DNA from: Struthidea cinerea
Taxonomy: Eukaryota; Chordata; Aves; Passeriformes; Corcoracidae
Assembly: GCA_013397865.1 (NCBI GenBank)
Contig: VZTI01002740.1
Span: 400,045-464,044, forward strand
DNA length: 64,000 nucleotides
Direction: 5' to 3'
A program made the position numbers and the translations under genes. Shown in pieces: positions 35,246 through 48,100 of this stretch; the stretch's first letter is position 1; each line of letters opens with the position of its first letter. Below the pieces are notes generated by a model. It had not been told where the DNA came from, searched no databases, and saw only the letters and a list, made by a program, of their open reading frames with translations.

Positions 35246-38200
35246 TGTGTGTAAAAGTCCTGCTGATACAGAGATTTCTGTAGAAATGCTGGAAAATCTA
35301 CCATAGGTGTAATTGCACCACCAAAATACTCTTTTTTTCCCCCTTAAGAATCAGCAAAATCCATACTTGTATTTTCAGCTACCTCAGAGGGAGATAAAGT
35401 AATAGAGAATCCATGTCATGGCCAGAGTTGCAGTGCAGAAGTTGATAGATACTGCTGAAGGTAATTTTGTCAGGCTGCAAAACTCCCAGATCAGAATGAG
35501 AAATGTATGAAAGAATTTCTTCAGTTAGACCTGTGCTACCAAAATCCCTCTAAGATCAGCTTTGAGTTAGCATTGGGTGTCTTTGCAGTGACTTACTCAT
35601 GCTCACAGTGGTGATGCTGCTGTATTTCTTGCTGGTTCTAGGTGTTTGTTGGTATTATGTGTCTCTGTGACACTTTTTGAAGAAGTACAAAAAGAATGGT
35701 TCAGGTTTGGCCCAGACTTTGGCTTTAAACCTCTTTTGTACTGTTCTGTTTGTACCCTCACAAAGGGGTAGATTTGGTGCGCAGTGTTAGTGTTCCTCCA
35801 GGTTTTCTTCTAGTTTATCACAATGTAATGAAGGGAGTTATGAGGTACACTGTAGTCAGAGTCCCCTGCTACAGCTGTGTGTCCTGGAAGAAATTGCCAA
35901 AGAAAGACTTGCCCTGTCAGTGGAAGCTTCTTTGTTTTGGTTTATATCAGGGGTGCTGTTAATTATTGGGTTATTTCAGCTAAGACTCTCACATACCTCA
36001 ATATTCAGCTGTGTAAGCTGCTTGGATAGCAGTGTTACTGTTTTCCTCTTCCACCTGCTACTATTGGACATGTGGGAGCCAAATCTAAACCTGCAGTGAT
36101 ATTTGAATGCCTTGGTGTCAGTCTGCCTGCTCCTTTTTCAGGGGTGTCCACCAAAAGGTCTATCTAGGGACAACAGGAGGTGCAAAGACCTTTTTGTTTT
36201 CAGATTTTTTGCCTACTATTTTCTTTAACATATTTTGTGGGATCACCCAAAGGCATTAACGTGTTTTACTTTTTCTCCTGAACTGAAAGGATACCAATGC
36301 CAAATCACCAAGGAGAATTGAGACCTACTTATCCGTGTGACACATAGATTGTTCTTTCAGAACAGACCTTTCAGTTCACCTACTGAAAATATTAGGTCTG
36401 ACATTAATTAATCAACAGTGGTCATTTATGTTTAATATACCTCTACTTGAATATTTGGGTTTTTTTTTCTGTTCGGAACACTTGAGAAGAAAATGAGAAA
36501 CTCCCATTGCTGGTTGCATCTGAGGCAAGATAATTGAAGAGCTCAGAAAAGAGCCACAAACCATGACCCTATATTCAGTCTGGCCCACTGGGTAAAGGTG
36601 CTTAGACCTAACATTTTGATTCAGGCCCTGTCTTTACTTTAAAGCTTCACTTGACTGCTTTAAACAGAAGACTGATTGCCCAGATGGATTTTCAGTGCTC
36701 CACAGCAGCAGTCTATTAACCTATTTAGATGGTATCTGAGGTAGTAACGAGATTAGAAACTAGAAAGGAAACGGGAGGGAGGGAAGCCAAGAAACTCAAA
36801 AGCAGGTTAAAATTTTGGTACTTTTTGATGAGAGCACCAGAAATAAGAGTCAAATTGTCCCACAAGTGAGTGTGTGCAGTTGATATGAGGTAATCCTTTA
36901 AAGACAGTCATGTACTAGCTAGATTCTGAAAGACACTAATGCCGAGATAACACCGAAATATTAGAAGATGTTATGCATTTCTCCCAGTGGCATTTCCTCA
37001 CAGAATAACTGCAGCTCTTGGGAGCACTCTGTTTGCAATAAAGCTAGTTTTTCTGCGTAACAAAGATCTGAAAGCTGTAATTTCCAAACTTTCACTAAGG
37101 ACATTAAGCGCAAACTTTCTTCAGCAACTAAATTTTCATCAAACTCTGAATTTGACAGCAACTGCTCTAGGGCACAGCCACCCTTCTGTGCTTCAGAAAA
37201 TCAAGTGCTACTTTCTCCAAGGGAACCTTTTGTTTCAGAGCTATGTTGTCTCTGGATCCAGGTTTTACACCTTTGAAACAGTGGTGAATTTTAGTTAATT
37301 CCTAATTTGCCTGTATTGCCCAATAAAAGTTGTCATCTTCACAACAGTAGGATTTGTTTCTCCCTCTCTCTGTATTGAACCCATCTTTGTGAGATTTTAA
37401 TGTTGTTTGTAAGCAAAGGAGATGTTATTGTAAAGCATGTTTGTAAAACTTGTAGTTGCTAATTTTCAGGGAATCCCTTCAGGTCAGCAATTTGGGACCG
37501 TACTGGAAGCTGGGGATCAGAGGCTTTCCACAATCGGTCATTGTAGCTATATTTTGCCGCTGCTTTGGTTAAAACAAAGGCTAACCATTCTACAGCCCTG
37601 CAGCAGGAGGCAATTTGTTTTTCATGGAAAACCACAACCTATTAGCAGTTGTGAGCACAAGCTATTGCCCATTATAGCCATTCTTAGAGAAGATTGCATG
37701 TGTACACACATGGAAAATTCTGATTCACTGGACTATACAAATCAGGGAATGGCTGTACTGAGATCGAAATCAACCTTGTTTAAAAGTCTGTCACTCAGCA
37801 AAACGTCCAGCAAGTATTATGCTGTAAAAAAACTTTTACAGAGAAGCTGTTCTCAAAGCAGAAAGACGTCCTAAAAATACAAAGTAGATATCAACTGTGG
37901 ACAAATGTGAAGTTTGAAAAACTAAACAATTCAAGGAGTAATAGGGGAAATTTAAGACTCTAAAAAGCCTTTTTTTTTTTTTTTTTGTTAAAAGTATAAG
38001 CTTCTAATAAGAAGTAAATGATTTAAGGGAGACCCTGGGACAATATTATGAGCTTTGTTTATTTTGTCGTCATTATAGTACAGATATTGAGATAGCTAAA
38101 ACATCAGGTTACACAACTAGATTTGTAATTCTTCACCGAATCGGCACAGGCATGGCAGGAACTTTCTGACCATGGAAAGAGTTATGTATACATATAAAGG

Positions 38201-41200
38201 TCTGAAGTAAGCAGGGCATTCAAATTAAACTTCTTGATGAGGCAGGAGAAAAAAAAAACTCAAGCTGTGAGAAATAGTCACCTCAGTTATCTGATGAAGA
38301 GTTATAAGAAAAGTAATCTTGTTGCCTAGGAGAAGAAAGGTTTGACAAGTAGTTATTTGAACTATGTAAGTGGGTACCGCATTATTTAATTTGCCATTTT
38401 AACTTTTGTATCAGTCATTGAAACCAACGTATTATAAGCCTAGAGTCTTTCCTAGAGAAAATAACTTTCGGTTCTTGTGAGGACAAAAAGCTGCTTAGGA
38501 AATTTCATTCCTCTCGAGGAAGATAAGTCGGGGCATTAGAGAGATACTAACAGGCTTGTCAGAAGTTCATGAAAAAAGTATAGATATTTAAGCGAAGATC
38601 TACATTCTCTACACAATGTAGAAAATGACATCCTGTGCAAAAATATTTATTTGTCAGTCTCCCCACCCCCCTCCCCTGTTTTTCCCCCTCACAAAAGCCT
38701 GTGAAGATCCCCGGATAGTGACTTGAGATATACTGACAATCGGCTTGATTTTTCTGTTACACCTTCCACGGTGGTAGAAGCAGACCGCTGCAGGTACAGG
38801 AAAACACGGCTTTTGAAGAAATTTCTCATTTAATTTCTCAGGACTGTTAAAACATACGGAAGAGGGCAATATTGCTAGTTAGGTACTACAAAACGTTTAC
38901 ATTAAAAGAAGAAAAACCAACCCTGAAATCACGCTTTTAAGCCCAAAGACAAGTGAGAACTTTATGTTCTGCTTCCATACTGGAAAGCAGAGTACAAGTA
39001 GTGTGAAAATAACCACAGATGTTTTCGGCGGGTAAGACACTGGGAAAGTATTTTGAGAATCTCCTCTTCATCCTTACTTGACAAACCGAAATCAAAAGGA
39101 GGAATTCTTTTCGCAGTGAACATGCACATTTTCCCCTTCTGTTCAAAAACCTTTTTGAGCCATTGGAATGCATTTCTGGCGGGCACTCAGGAGCACAGGA
39201 AATTTGAAAGGAGCTGTGAATAGCTGTTAACGGTGGCATTCAGAAGAGAGAAGATAGTGGAAGCTAGAAAAGCTAGAGCAGCAGTTTGCTCCTTACCTAC
39301 TAGGCAAAAGTCAGATTCTTGGATTTCTAGGTAGCTTTCTAAAATAATCTTTTTATAAACCTAGATTTTCCCCATTTCGTTGTTTTATCAACAGAGACCT
39401 TTGACCTAGCACTGTCCCCGTCAATTAATTAGACTGTTGTCCTGCAGTGTGAGGGTTCTCCAAGATGCTTTTTGGCATGTTTGATGGCCTAGTTGTAATG
39501 TTGATGTCAGCAGCCTACTGCAACCTAGCAGCTTAGGACCCTGCTTAGTGAGAAAATGCACACCATATATTTGCTGTCTCAGCCCCTAAAGATAATTTAC
39601 TTACCACAGTCGTCCTCGAATATGCGCTATGCTTTGCAGAGTCGTACAAACGCACTTATATGGAAAGGAACAAATTCCTTTTTACCGTGGATAAGAGCAT
39701 CACAGCCTCTGCTAAGCACGGAAAAAAACCCCTGTTTATTTTAAAACGAGCCTGTTGGTAAACCAGTAGAATATAGACTTTAAAAAATTTCCATTTTGTT
39801 TTTCATAATGTTCATATGTTTTCACTGTGACTATGTCCATCAGTCACGGTACCAGCCACAGAAGTGTTAAGACATTAAACTCCCCTTCAACCCCAAGCCA
39901 AACAAAACCAACTCCCCAAGGTACAAGTTCTTCATTTTTGCAGCAAAGTTTAACAAATCTACCAACTTGCCTCTAAAGTTCTGTTAAAAACAGTGCTCCT
40001 CCCCTAAATCCTACCTTCACACATGCATGTGTTTTTGTGTTTGATCACCTGAGAGTTATAAATAGTGAATTTCCTTCAACTGTATTGAAAAAAAATAAAG
40101 GAAAAATATTTTTAAAATACAGAAATATTTGAAATGTCTGTTGTACAAGGATTTGATTTCTTTTGGATATTTTTTATCCTGTCCTGGACCACCTCTTGAT
40201 GTCTTGCCTTCCCTTTTTTGTAGCTCTGTAATTGCTTGATATTCTTTCAGCAGAAACTGAGAAACAGGGTTGTCCTTCAGTACTGTATTTTCCTCATGTT
40301 ATTGCTGAAGGCAGATTGAAGTCAGGGTGACAGGAGGAAATGGTTTTGTAACACCATGTTTAGCAAAAAAATCACCTCCCTGCTGTGGTCAGGGAGCTGT
40401 ATTAATTTATTGCCAGCAACACTTTGGCAAGGATACAGAGAAAACTTGAGGGTCTTTTTCAAGTAGGAGTGCGTCTTAAAAAGATGATTTTAAATGAAGA
40501 AATTTTGGATATCACCAAAGTTTTAAAATATGATCGTAAAAGGCTCTTTCCCTCGCCTGTTAGTGGCTTTTGCCTATCGAGACCAAGTCTCTTCTAGTAC
40601 AAAAATTATATTTTTCAAGCACAGCATGTATATTTCATTTCCCAAATGACTTTTCCCTTTTAAAAAAATATTTTCTTCAAGTGGTTGGAAAATAGGTTCT
40701 TTGAAAACAGCAAGCTCCAGCTGGCTTCCAGCATGAAAGACTTAATAGCTTCAAGTAGGGGTTGGTGGATACATAGAAAAGTTACACATTTGTCATAACT
40801 CCTTTATTTTCAGTTTTCTAAAGTGAGGAAGCTTACTATCTGCAAAAATACTTTCCTACAAGAATGATTTCAGAAAATCTGAGATTTTTTGTTGGAATTA
40901 TCTTAAAATAAGAGCAAATCATCTAAATAAAGGACTAGGAACATGCAGAGTGTTATGGTGGTCAAACAAAAGTTTAGAAATTAGAGATGGAGAACTCAGT
41001 TTTTTAATAACTAGTTGAAGAATAAAGAAATCCGTTCACAGTTGGCAAAAGACGACGGGGAGGCAAAAGTCACTAAGGCAATTAGCGTGAATTATTCAGC
41101 CAGGTTGCCACCATTCCTACGGCAGAAAGTTGCTCCAGTGCATAATCTTTATGCACAGGAACTTACTGTCTCTGAGGCCAAGGAGAGGTAGCTAGGTTAT

Positions 41201-41942
41201 ACCTTTGAAAATATATTTGTTCCATTAATTACTCTAGGGAGAATCCAAAATTTGTGTCCTGGTGCAACTGTCTGTCCATTTCAGTGGACGCCTTCTGATG
41301 TGCTCTTAATCTTAAAAACTGAAAAATATACTATAAGAAAAAAAAAAAAAAAGAAGGGAAAATATTTTCAAATCTTCCTTAGCACACTGAGAGGAACAGC
41401 CCTTACCAAACACCAGTTCCAGCTTCATTGTGTCAGAGAACAGAAGCAGAACACAACTGAATCCACAACACAAAAAGGGGCTCAGCAGAGGCAAGAAGGG
41501 CAAGTCTAAGTTGCAGCATAGGTGAGAAAGGTGGAGGATCTCCTCAAAAGTTGTATATATGATAAAAAAATTAGCAAAAGTTTATGTAAACAAATTCAAT
41601 CCACTAGAAAAGCAGAGAAATCTTTCCCCTCCAGTTACTAAAACAGTCAGTCAAGAGCACTAACAGAGCTGTAAAGAGGATCTTGACCTTTCTAGCCTGG
41701 TAGGGAGGTTCTTTACTCATCATCCTTCTGTATACTTCCAGAAGCAAGGAAGAAATAACAGCGCATTTTGTTGTCAAGTCCCTCTAGCCGTTGCTTACCA
41801 CCGTCTGTTTTCAAGAACAACTCGCTGTGAGAACTGGAAGCAGCTTTCCAAGTTGTGTCCTGTAAGGTTTAAATGCTGCTACATCTGCTTTCCTGCCTAG
41901 CAAGTTAGTCAATAAGAAATTGCAAGGCAATTATCACCTGTC

Positions 41943-42013
41943 NNNNNNNNNNNNNNNNNNNNNNNNNNNNNNNNNNNNNNNNNNNNNNNNNNNNNNNNNN
42001 NNNNNNNNNNNNN
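41943..42013. other. Assembly gap (71 N)
   Basis: A run of N with unique, non-repetitive sequence on both sides. Confidence 0.98.
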
Positions 42014-43178
42014 ATGTCACAGCAGATACAGGCTGCTAGTGTTTCTGGCTCATACTGCCCCAGTACTGCACACATTTTGCAGCAGGTGTAGAGGCAGATG
42101 TATTTTCACCGATATTCGTGGGATAAAGTTTTATTTATATCTACACAGACGTAATTGCCCCAGGAACATTTTGGAAAGCCAGCAGGTAGAGCAGAAAGAT
42201 TTTTGTGAATGAAAAAACCATATCTGTAACACATTCAAGGAAATATCTGATTGAAAACTGAAACACTGCAGCGATGAGTAGAATGATTTCTCATATTCAA
42301 AAGAATCCTAGTTACATTAGTCTAGGATGTCTAATAGCGTTGAGTCATGCTGTAGCAGACAACTTTGATCCAATCCCTTCCTTTCCAAACAGGAGACCTG
42401 GCCATTACTTGGGCATGGAACTGAAATCCGTAACAAACGAAGTCTAGTCCTGTCAAAGCTCCACGAAATCGCAGGATCTCTAGGTAAGCTTAAGATCTGC
42501 CAAGTCGATACAAAACTGAATGCCTTGTATGCTAACCTGGCCTTGTATGCAGATAGTGCCTGCCTCAAGGAAATTTGCACTTGTAAAGTTTAAATTTGAA
42601 CAAATCATCAGGTGAATGTCAGGCAGGTGGCCAAGGCTCTTTAAGCCTAACACAACTAATCGAAGCTTTGTGGGCATTGTAAATTACACATAAATTGCCG
42701 TGTCAAAGGGCCCAGCCCTTTGGGAGAAATAGTTTGACAATATGGATTTATGCACTCATTTTGCAATACAAGGACAAAACACAAGGTCAAGGCAATAGAG
42801 AATAAAGGACTAGAAGCCAAACTTCCATTACATTAAAGAAAATTTCAAATGGGGTCTAATAAGCAGTCAATTCCACTCCTGTTGAAATTAGTGGTGGCCC
42901 CCTGGGTAACGACTGCTTGTGCTTTGAGTACACCATCATCTGCAGCTACTTGGGATGGATCTCACAGGATTTGTGGAGTTTGCTGAATGCACAACGGAAT
43001 GGCTGTACTGCAGTCTTTGGAAAAAAAGCATCTTCTTTTTCTTATATGCAAAGCTGTGAGAAAAATGTGCAATGATTTGCCAGGAAATGGAACTTTAAAG
43101 GCCAAATATAAATAGGTGATAACTAAAATTTAACTCTGGGATACCAACATTCCTTGGATGCTTATGCATATAACCTCT

Positions 43179-43217
43179 CACACACACACACACACACATA
43201 TATATATACATATATGC
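43179..43217. repeat. (CA)n-(TA)n compound microsatellite
   Basis: A CA tract passes directly into TA units. A related TA/CA-rich stretch follows at about 43559-43599. Confidence 0.9.
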
Positions 43218-45021
43218 ATAAGAAGCGAAAAGAGAAATCTGTAAAAATGGAGGAGCAATGTGTCTTCCAAGTTGTACTAAGAACTATGTTAAAGTCATGG
43301 ACTACCTTGCAGCACTTGCATAGTTTTTTCAATACTTTCTTTTTTACTAGCTTCAGCTTCTTGGTGTTAAATTGAGCTGGCACTGTTGCAGGCCATTTAA
43401 AATTGATGCTTGCAGAACAGCAAGAAGTGTGAAGCTGCCAATGAAGAGTCAATGAGGAGCCAGTGATAGCAGTTATCAGCTTCTCCACACAAATGTCCTG
43501 AGTTTTTCAGCTGTGTGAGCCTTTCCAAGTCTGATTAAAAAGGGATTAATTTTCTTTTATATATACGTACACACAAACACACAAATATATATGTCTATAT
43601 GAACCAGTTTATGTGGGGTTGCAAGTTATAACCCTTCAGGCATATTTACATTTGAATGTACCTCTTTTCCCATGGGGAGCTGTGATTTCAAGCAGCAGTG
43701 AAAATTTTTGATCAGACATGCTCACACAATTTTACAAGCAGTTTGCATCCTTTCACTGTTGAGCCAGAACTGGAAGAGGCTATGCTTCAACAGTGAAGCC
43801 AATGAGTTTCTTATGACATTATTCTTATCATGCTGAAAATGCAGGAGGTTTCTGGTGGCTGGGTGAGGCAGAGATTTTTTAATTCCCTTGGTATTCATCG
43901 CTACTGACATGATGCAGGGCTTTCTGGTTTAGGGAGGGCAGGTCATGCCATTTAATACAGAATACATGAGCTGCTCCCATCCAGTGAACTGTTCCTTGTC
44001 ATTGGCTGATCACCTTCTCATCTCTTCAGAGAGAAAACAAACTGAATAACAAAACCAAGTGTTTTTTTCTTTCTTTGGTCTGTGACTTAAATTGGCTCAT
44101 TTGATATCAGATTGGGTGTTTCTCTGTCAAAAGCAGGGGAAGTGGGAAAGGGATTTGGAAAAGAAGGAGTGGCAATCATGACTTCTGTTGCTGTCAGTTT
44201 ACCCAGTTCACCAATCTCACTGAAATCAACTTTGGGAACAGAATTAGCTAAATATATAAAGACAAAATGTTGAATCAAAAAACTGGATCAGAAACACCAC
44301 AACCTTTCTCATCTGCAATGTGATGAGAGTACACAATAGTTAAGACCTCCATGTGAATATGCTGGTACAAAGACTGGCCAGCAGGCCAAAGGCATGTTTT
44401 TATTATGGATTGTATCTGTCAAAATGTATTGCCATTTTGCATCAGATTGGTTAGACAATATAGGAGGGGTATGTCCTGATGTTGCTGGAACTATGTAAAT
44501 TAAGTTCCTAGTTGTGTAAATTGAAATATAATAAACTATGTTTTTCTCAGCGTGTTTTCTGTATTCTTCAGGAAGAAGGGTGCCATGAATGTATCAAACA
44601 TAGCAGTAACTTACAGATCCTGCAAATCTATTTCTTCTTCCAATGTTTGTATTTGCAAATGCTAAGGTATAAATCAAAGCAAAAAAGCCTGTGTCAGTAA
44701 ATGTTCTGTGAGTTTTCCCCTTGTGCAGCTGTAAATACATTTAAATCCTAGGGGATGATGTGGACATGGAGTGTTAAATGATCCTGAGTTAGATAGTGAA
44801 GCAACATGACTCCAGAGGAGAAACCAAATGCCCTCTCTTCCAAGACAGTCTCAAGAATTTATGACTTAAAACTAATGGTACTATAACATTCTTTCCCACC
44901 TCCCACGCCCGATGGCCCAACCTCCTCCCAGCCCACCTCTTTCCCCAGTTTAAACTGGTTTCAAATCCTGATGAACTGAATATAAAAAAAATTGTTTTCA
45001 CTGATGGGGTAAATCACATGG

Positions 45022-45125
45022 TGTGATTCTTGGGGCTCTTCTCTACAGGACCAGGAGCTGGATTTGGATGACCCTTGTGGGTTCCTTCCAGCTCAGGATA
45101 GCCTACGATTCTACTCTATGCTATG
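45022..45125 (+). mobile_element. CR1 LINE 3' end fragment
   Basis: 5'-truncated CR1 tail. 'gtgattcttggggctctt', 'ccaggagctggatttggatg' and 'ccttccagctcagga' lead into degenerate ATTCTATG terminal repeats. No coding part is left. Confidence 0.9.
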
Positions 45126-48100
45126 AAATCTCCCTCTGCCCCTCTACTTTTTTTTCTTTCCTCTCTCATCTGAGCAGCCCACTTGTGCTGGTATGTTTTA
45201 GATCCAGAAATCCTGTTATAAATTAATTGCTTTCTCAGAAAGCTGCTAATATATTTTTCTGGAACTGTTTCTTCTGAGTTAATTGTAAACCACAGAGGAG
45301 AACTGCTTACTGGCAGAGCTGGTACAAAGTAAAGGATGAACACCTGGGAGCAGGGAAAGAACTAGGACTTTCAAGGAATTTTCATATAGCTTGCTGTGCT
45401 CTTCTACCAATGGATCTCCACGCTGAAGTTTGCTTCTCATAATCTCTTGCTTTGGACCTGAACACGTAAGGCAAAAAGGAACAAAAAACTTCTCCCTTTC
45501 ATGAAATTGAGCTCAGTTCACCCTATCTCATGGAATCATGCCTTAAACACTACGTTCAGGCTTGGACTATGTGCCATTGTAGAGAGCTAAGGCCTGCATA
45601 CACCTGTGTATGCTATTCAGACCTTGGGTCTGAAGGCAGAAACTGCTATGGTGCACATTGTTCTCTTCCAGAACAGGTTATTGAAGATACCGGGAAAATT
45701 TTGGATGTGGATTCCAAAATCTTATACCAGCGAACTACTGTCTGTATGGATCAGACACAAACAGGTTCCTAAGTAGTTCCTAAGAGATGCCATGTATGCA
45801 CTAGTCAGAAATAATTTAGAGCAATGCAAAGGTCTGGTGTGTTCATTGACTGACTTTAGCTGGTGATCATGGCGCAGGACAAGCACAGCACACTGGGTGT
45901 TCTCACTGTATTGGAACTCATTCAAGAGACTGTCATCCATGCTTTAGCCAACCCTATCAATATTCATAGTCAACATTCAATATTAAAAATATAAAATTTA
46001 AAATACCTATGCACAATCTTTTGATTGAAGCCAGGAAGACCTTTGAGATCCCTGAGGCTATTCTGAAGACCCTTAAGTCTCCCAGAATCTGCTCAGTAGC
46101 AGGACAGTCATTTTAGCTCTCTGGTCAGTAGTCCAAAAAAATTCTGCTTGGTTGTCCAAGACTGAGACTTCAGCTTCCCAAGTGCTGAGCTACTTTGGCT
46201 TTGCCATGCTCCTGTGTACCTAGAGCTGTGGCTGCGTGGGATTCCTCCATTCTGCTGCAGATCTCCTGACCTGCTGAGGTCTGCCAGCTGCGGAGTTCAG
46301 CTGACAGAAATTAACACTGCCAAAAGAGATGGGATGTTTTAACAGTTATGCTTTAGCTCCCCAAACCTGCTGTGTCTGGAACAATGCATGTGCCAGTGCC
46401 AAAAGAAGAGAAGGGCAGATGGACATGTCCAGGACAGAGAGAAAGGTAAAATGACTGAAGGAGTTCTGGTAGGTTTTTTTCTGGCAAATTTTGTTCCAGC
46501 TTCTTCTGCCTCTTATCGTGGGCCTCATGTAGCCCTCCAAGAGATTAGAAACAAACTTGAATCAGTCACAAAGTGTCTTTTCATCTTTTAAAAAGATCTT
46601 ATTTGGTGCTCCTTCATTACTTGCTTGTAATGCAGATCGCAAATCTCTGAAATACAGTCTTCCAGTTAGCCTTATCAGATTGAATGAAAAACTATTTAAA
46701 ACACAAACTACCTGGGAATCAATGACAGTCAGAAAACTACTTATCATCTCCCATTTTTTTTGGCACCCATTTCTTGTGGATACACAATGAAGTGCTGCTT
46801 AAATCCTTTTTTTCTTCTCCAATACTGAGAAACACAGGTTTTAATTGTTCTGTTTTCTGCACAGTGTTTCCTTCACCTAGTTCATTTAGTCCTGGCATCC
46901 CACATGTTTTGTAATTATTGCAGAGGCAAGAAATCTGACTGAGGTATCCTTTATTCAGTTCCTGTGCTTTTGCAGGTCAAGGCTGTGCTAGCCTTTACAT
47001 AACCAGCACAAACTGGCTGTGAGTAATTATGGGTGGAACACAGGGAGAGGTCTACTCACCTCCAAACAAATGAGATGCAGGAGCCTCTTTTTCAACAGCA
47101 CTGGAGGAGTTTGATCAGCTGAGGAAAAATACTGTCTGACTGGTGCCTGCAGTAGTAGGAAACTTAGTTCAAAAGATTCTGAAGTTAAAAGGGCCTTCTT
47201 AAAAGATATTTTCACTACAATTATGAGAAAATGCTATTTCAGTAATGCCTCTCCTTTTTAGGATATTTTGTTATACCCACTGCACTTCATATGACTTTTT
47301 GAATCTGTGTTAGAAACCTGTGTCTTAGTATAAATGTACATACATCTGTTGTTAGAAATAGTTGAAAATATAACAAAATATTTCCATCAAAATTATTCTC
47401 TGTGTCTCTGATTTTAAGTATTCTGGGAAATCATTACCAGTCCTACTTACGAGTTCATTGTACTAGGATCTGTTCCACCTCAGACATTTGTCTATAAATC
47501 TGTAATACAATCATTAAAGCTGTGCTAGAGGTTGGGTTTATTAAAACTTCCCTTCCAAATCAAAATGATGAATTTGGGTCTTAATGGGATAGTTCATTTA
47601 AACAAATTAAAGACCATTTAAACTGTTTTTTAAAAAATATTACATTCTACTAGGTTAATTATTTCAAAGTTATTGTTTAATCTGTATGAATTGCCCAGAC
47701 AGAACAAGGGTCCTTCATCCTTTCTCACAATTCATCTTCTGCTGTGATAAACTGCTTTGTCTACACTTGTAATTACCTTCTCTAATTGCCACTGCCCCCT
47801 CTTGTAATATTTGCTTGACAGACTGAAAGGTAACATATATTTAATGATTGTAGCACCTTTAATGTTTGCTGTTGTCAACAATACAAAGCCCAGCCGTGTA
47901 CAGCTACACTGGTAATGGATAACGCTGTTGCTATTGTGCTGCTAGTAGTGAACTGGTGTGATGCCTTTCATCTGCAAAGGCTGGCAAGACCTTCAAGTGT
48001 GTCTTCCACGTGAGAACTATGGCACACAAGACCTGATGGTGGGTCTGTGTGGTCACAGGAATGGTTAACGCATCTGACTGGGCCGCGGGACTCAGAAAGG

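Larger units (their letters stand above)
35246..45021. other. Intergenic DNA, no recognised gene
   Basis: Contains a T-run (37970-37986), an A-run (41339-41353), a 71-base assembly gap (41943-42013) and a CA/TA microsatellite (43179-43217). From about 38.45 to 39.75 kb CpG pairs are noticeably less depleted than around them, and a minus-strand open frame lies at 38962-39186. Neither gives a recognisable gene. Confidence 0.45.
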
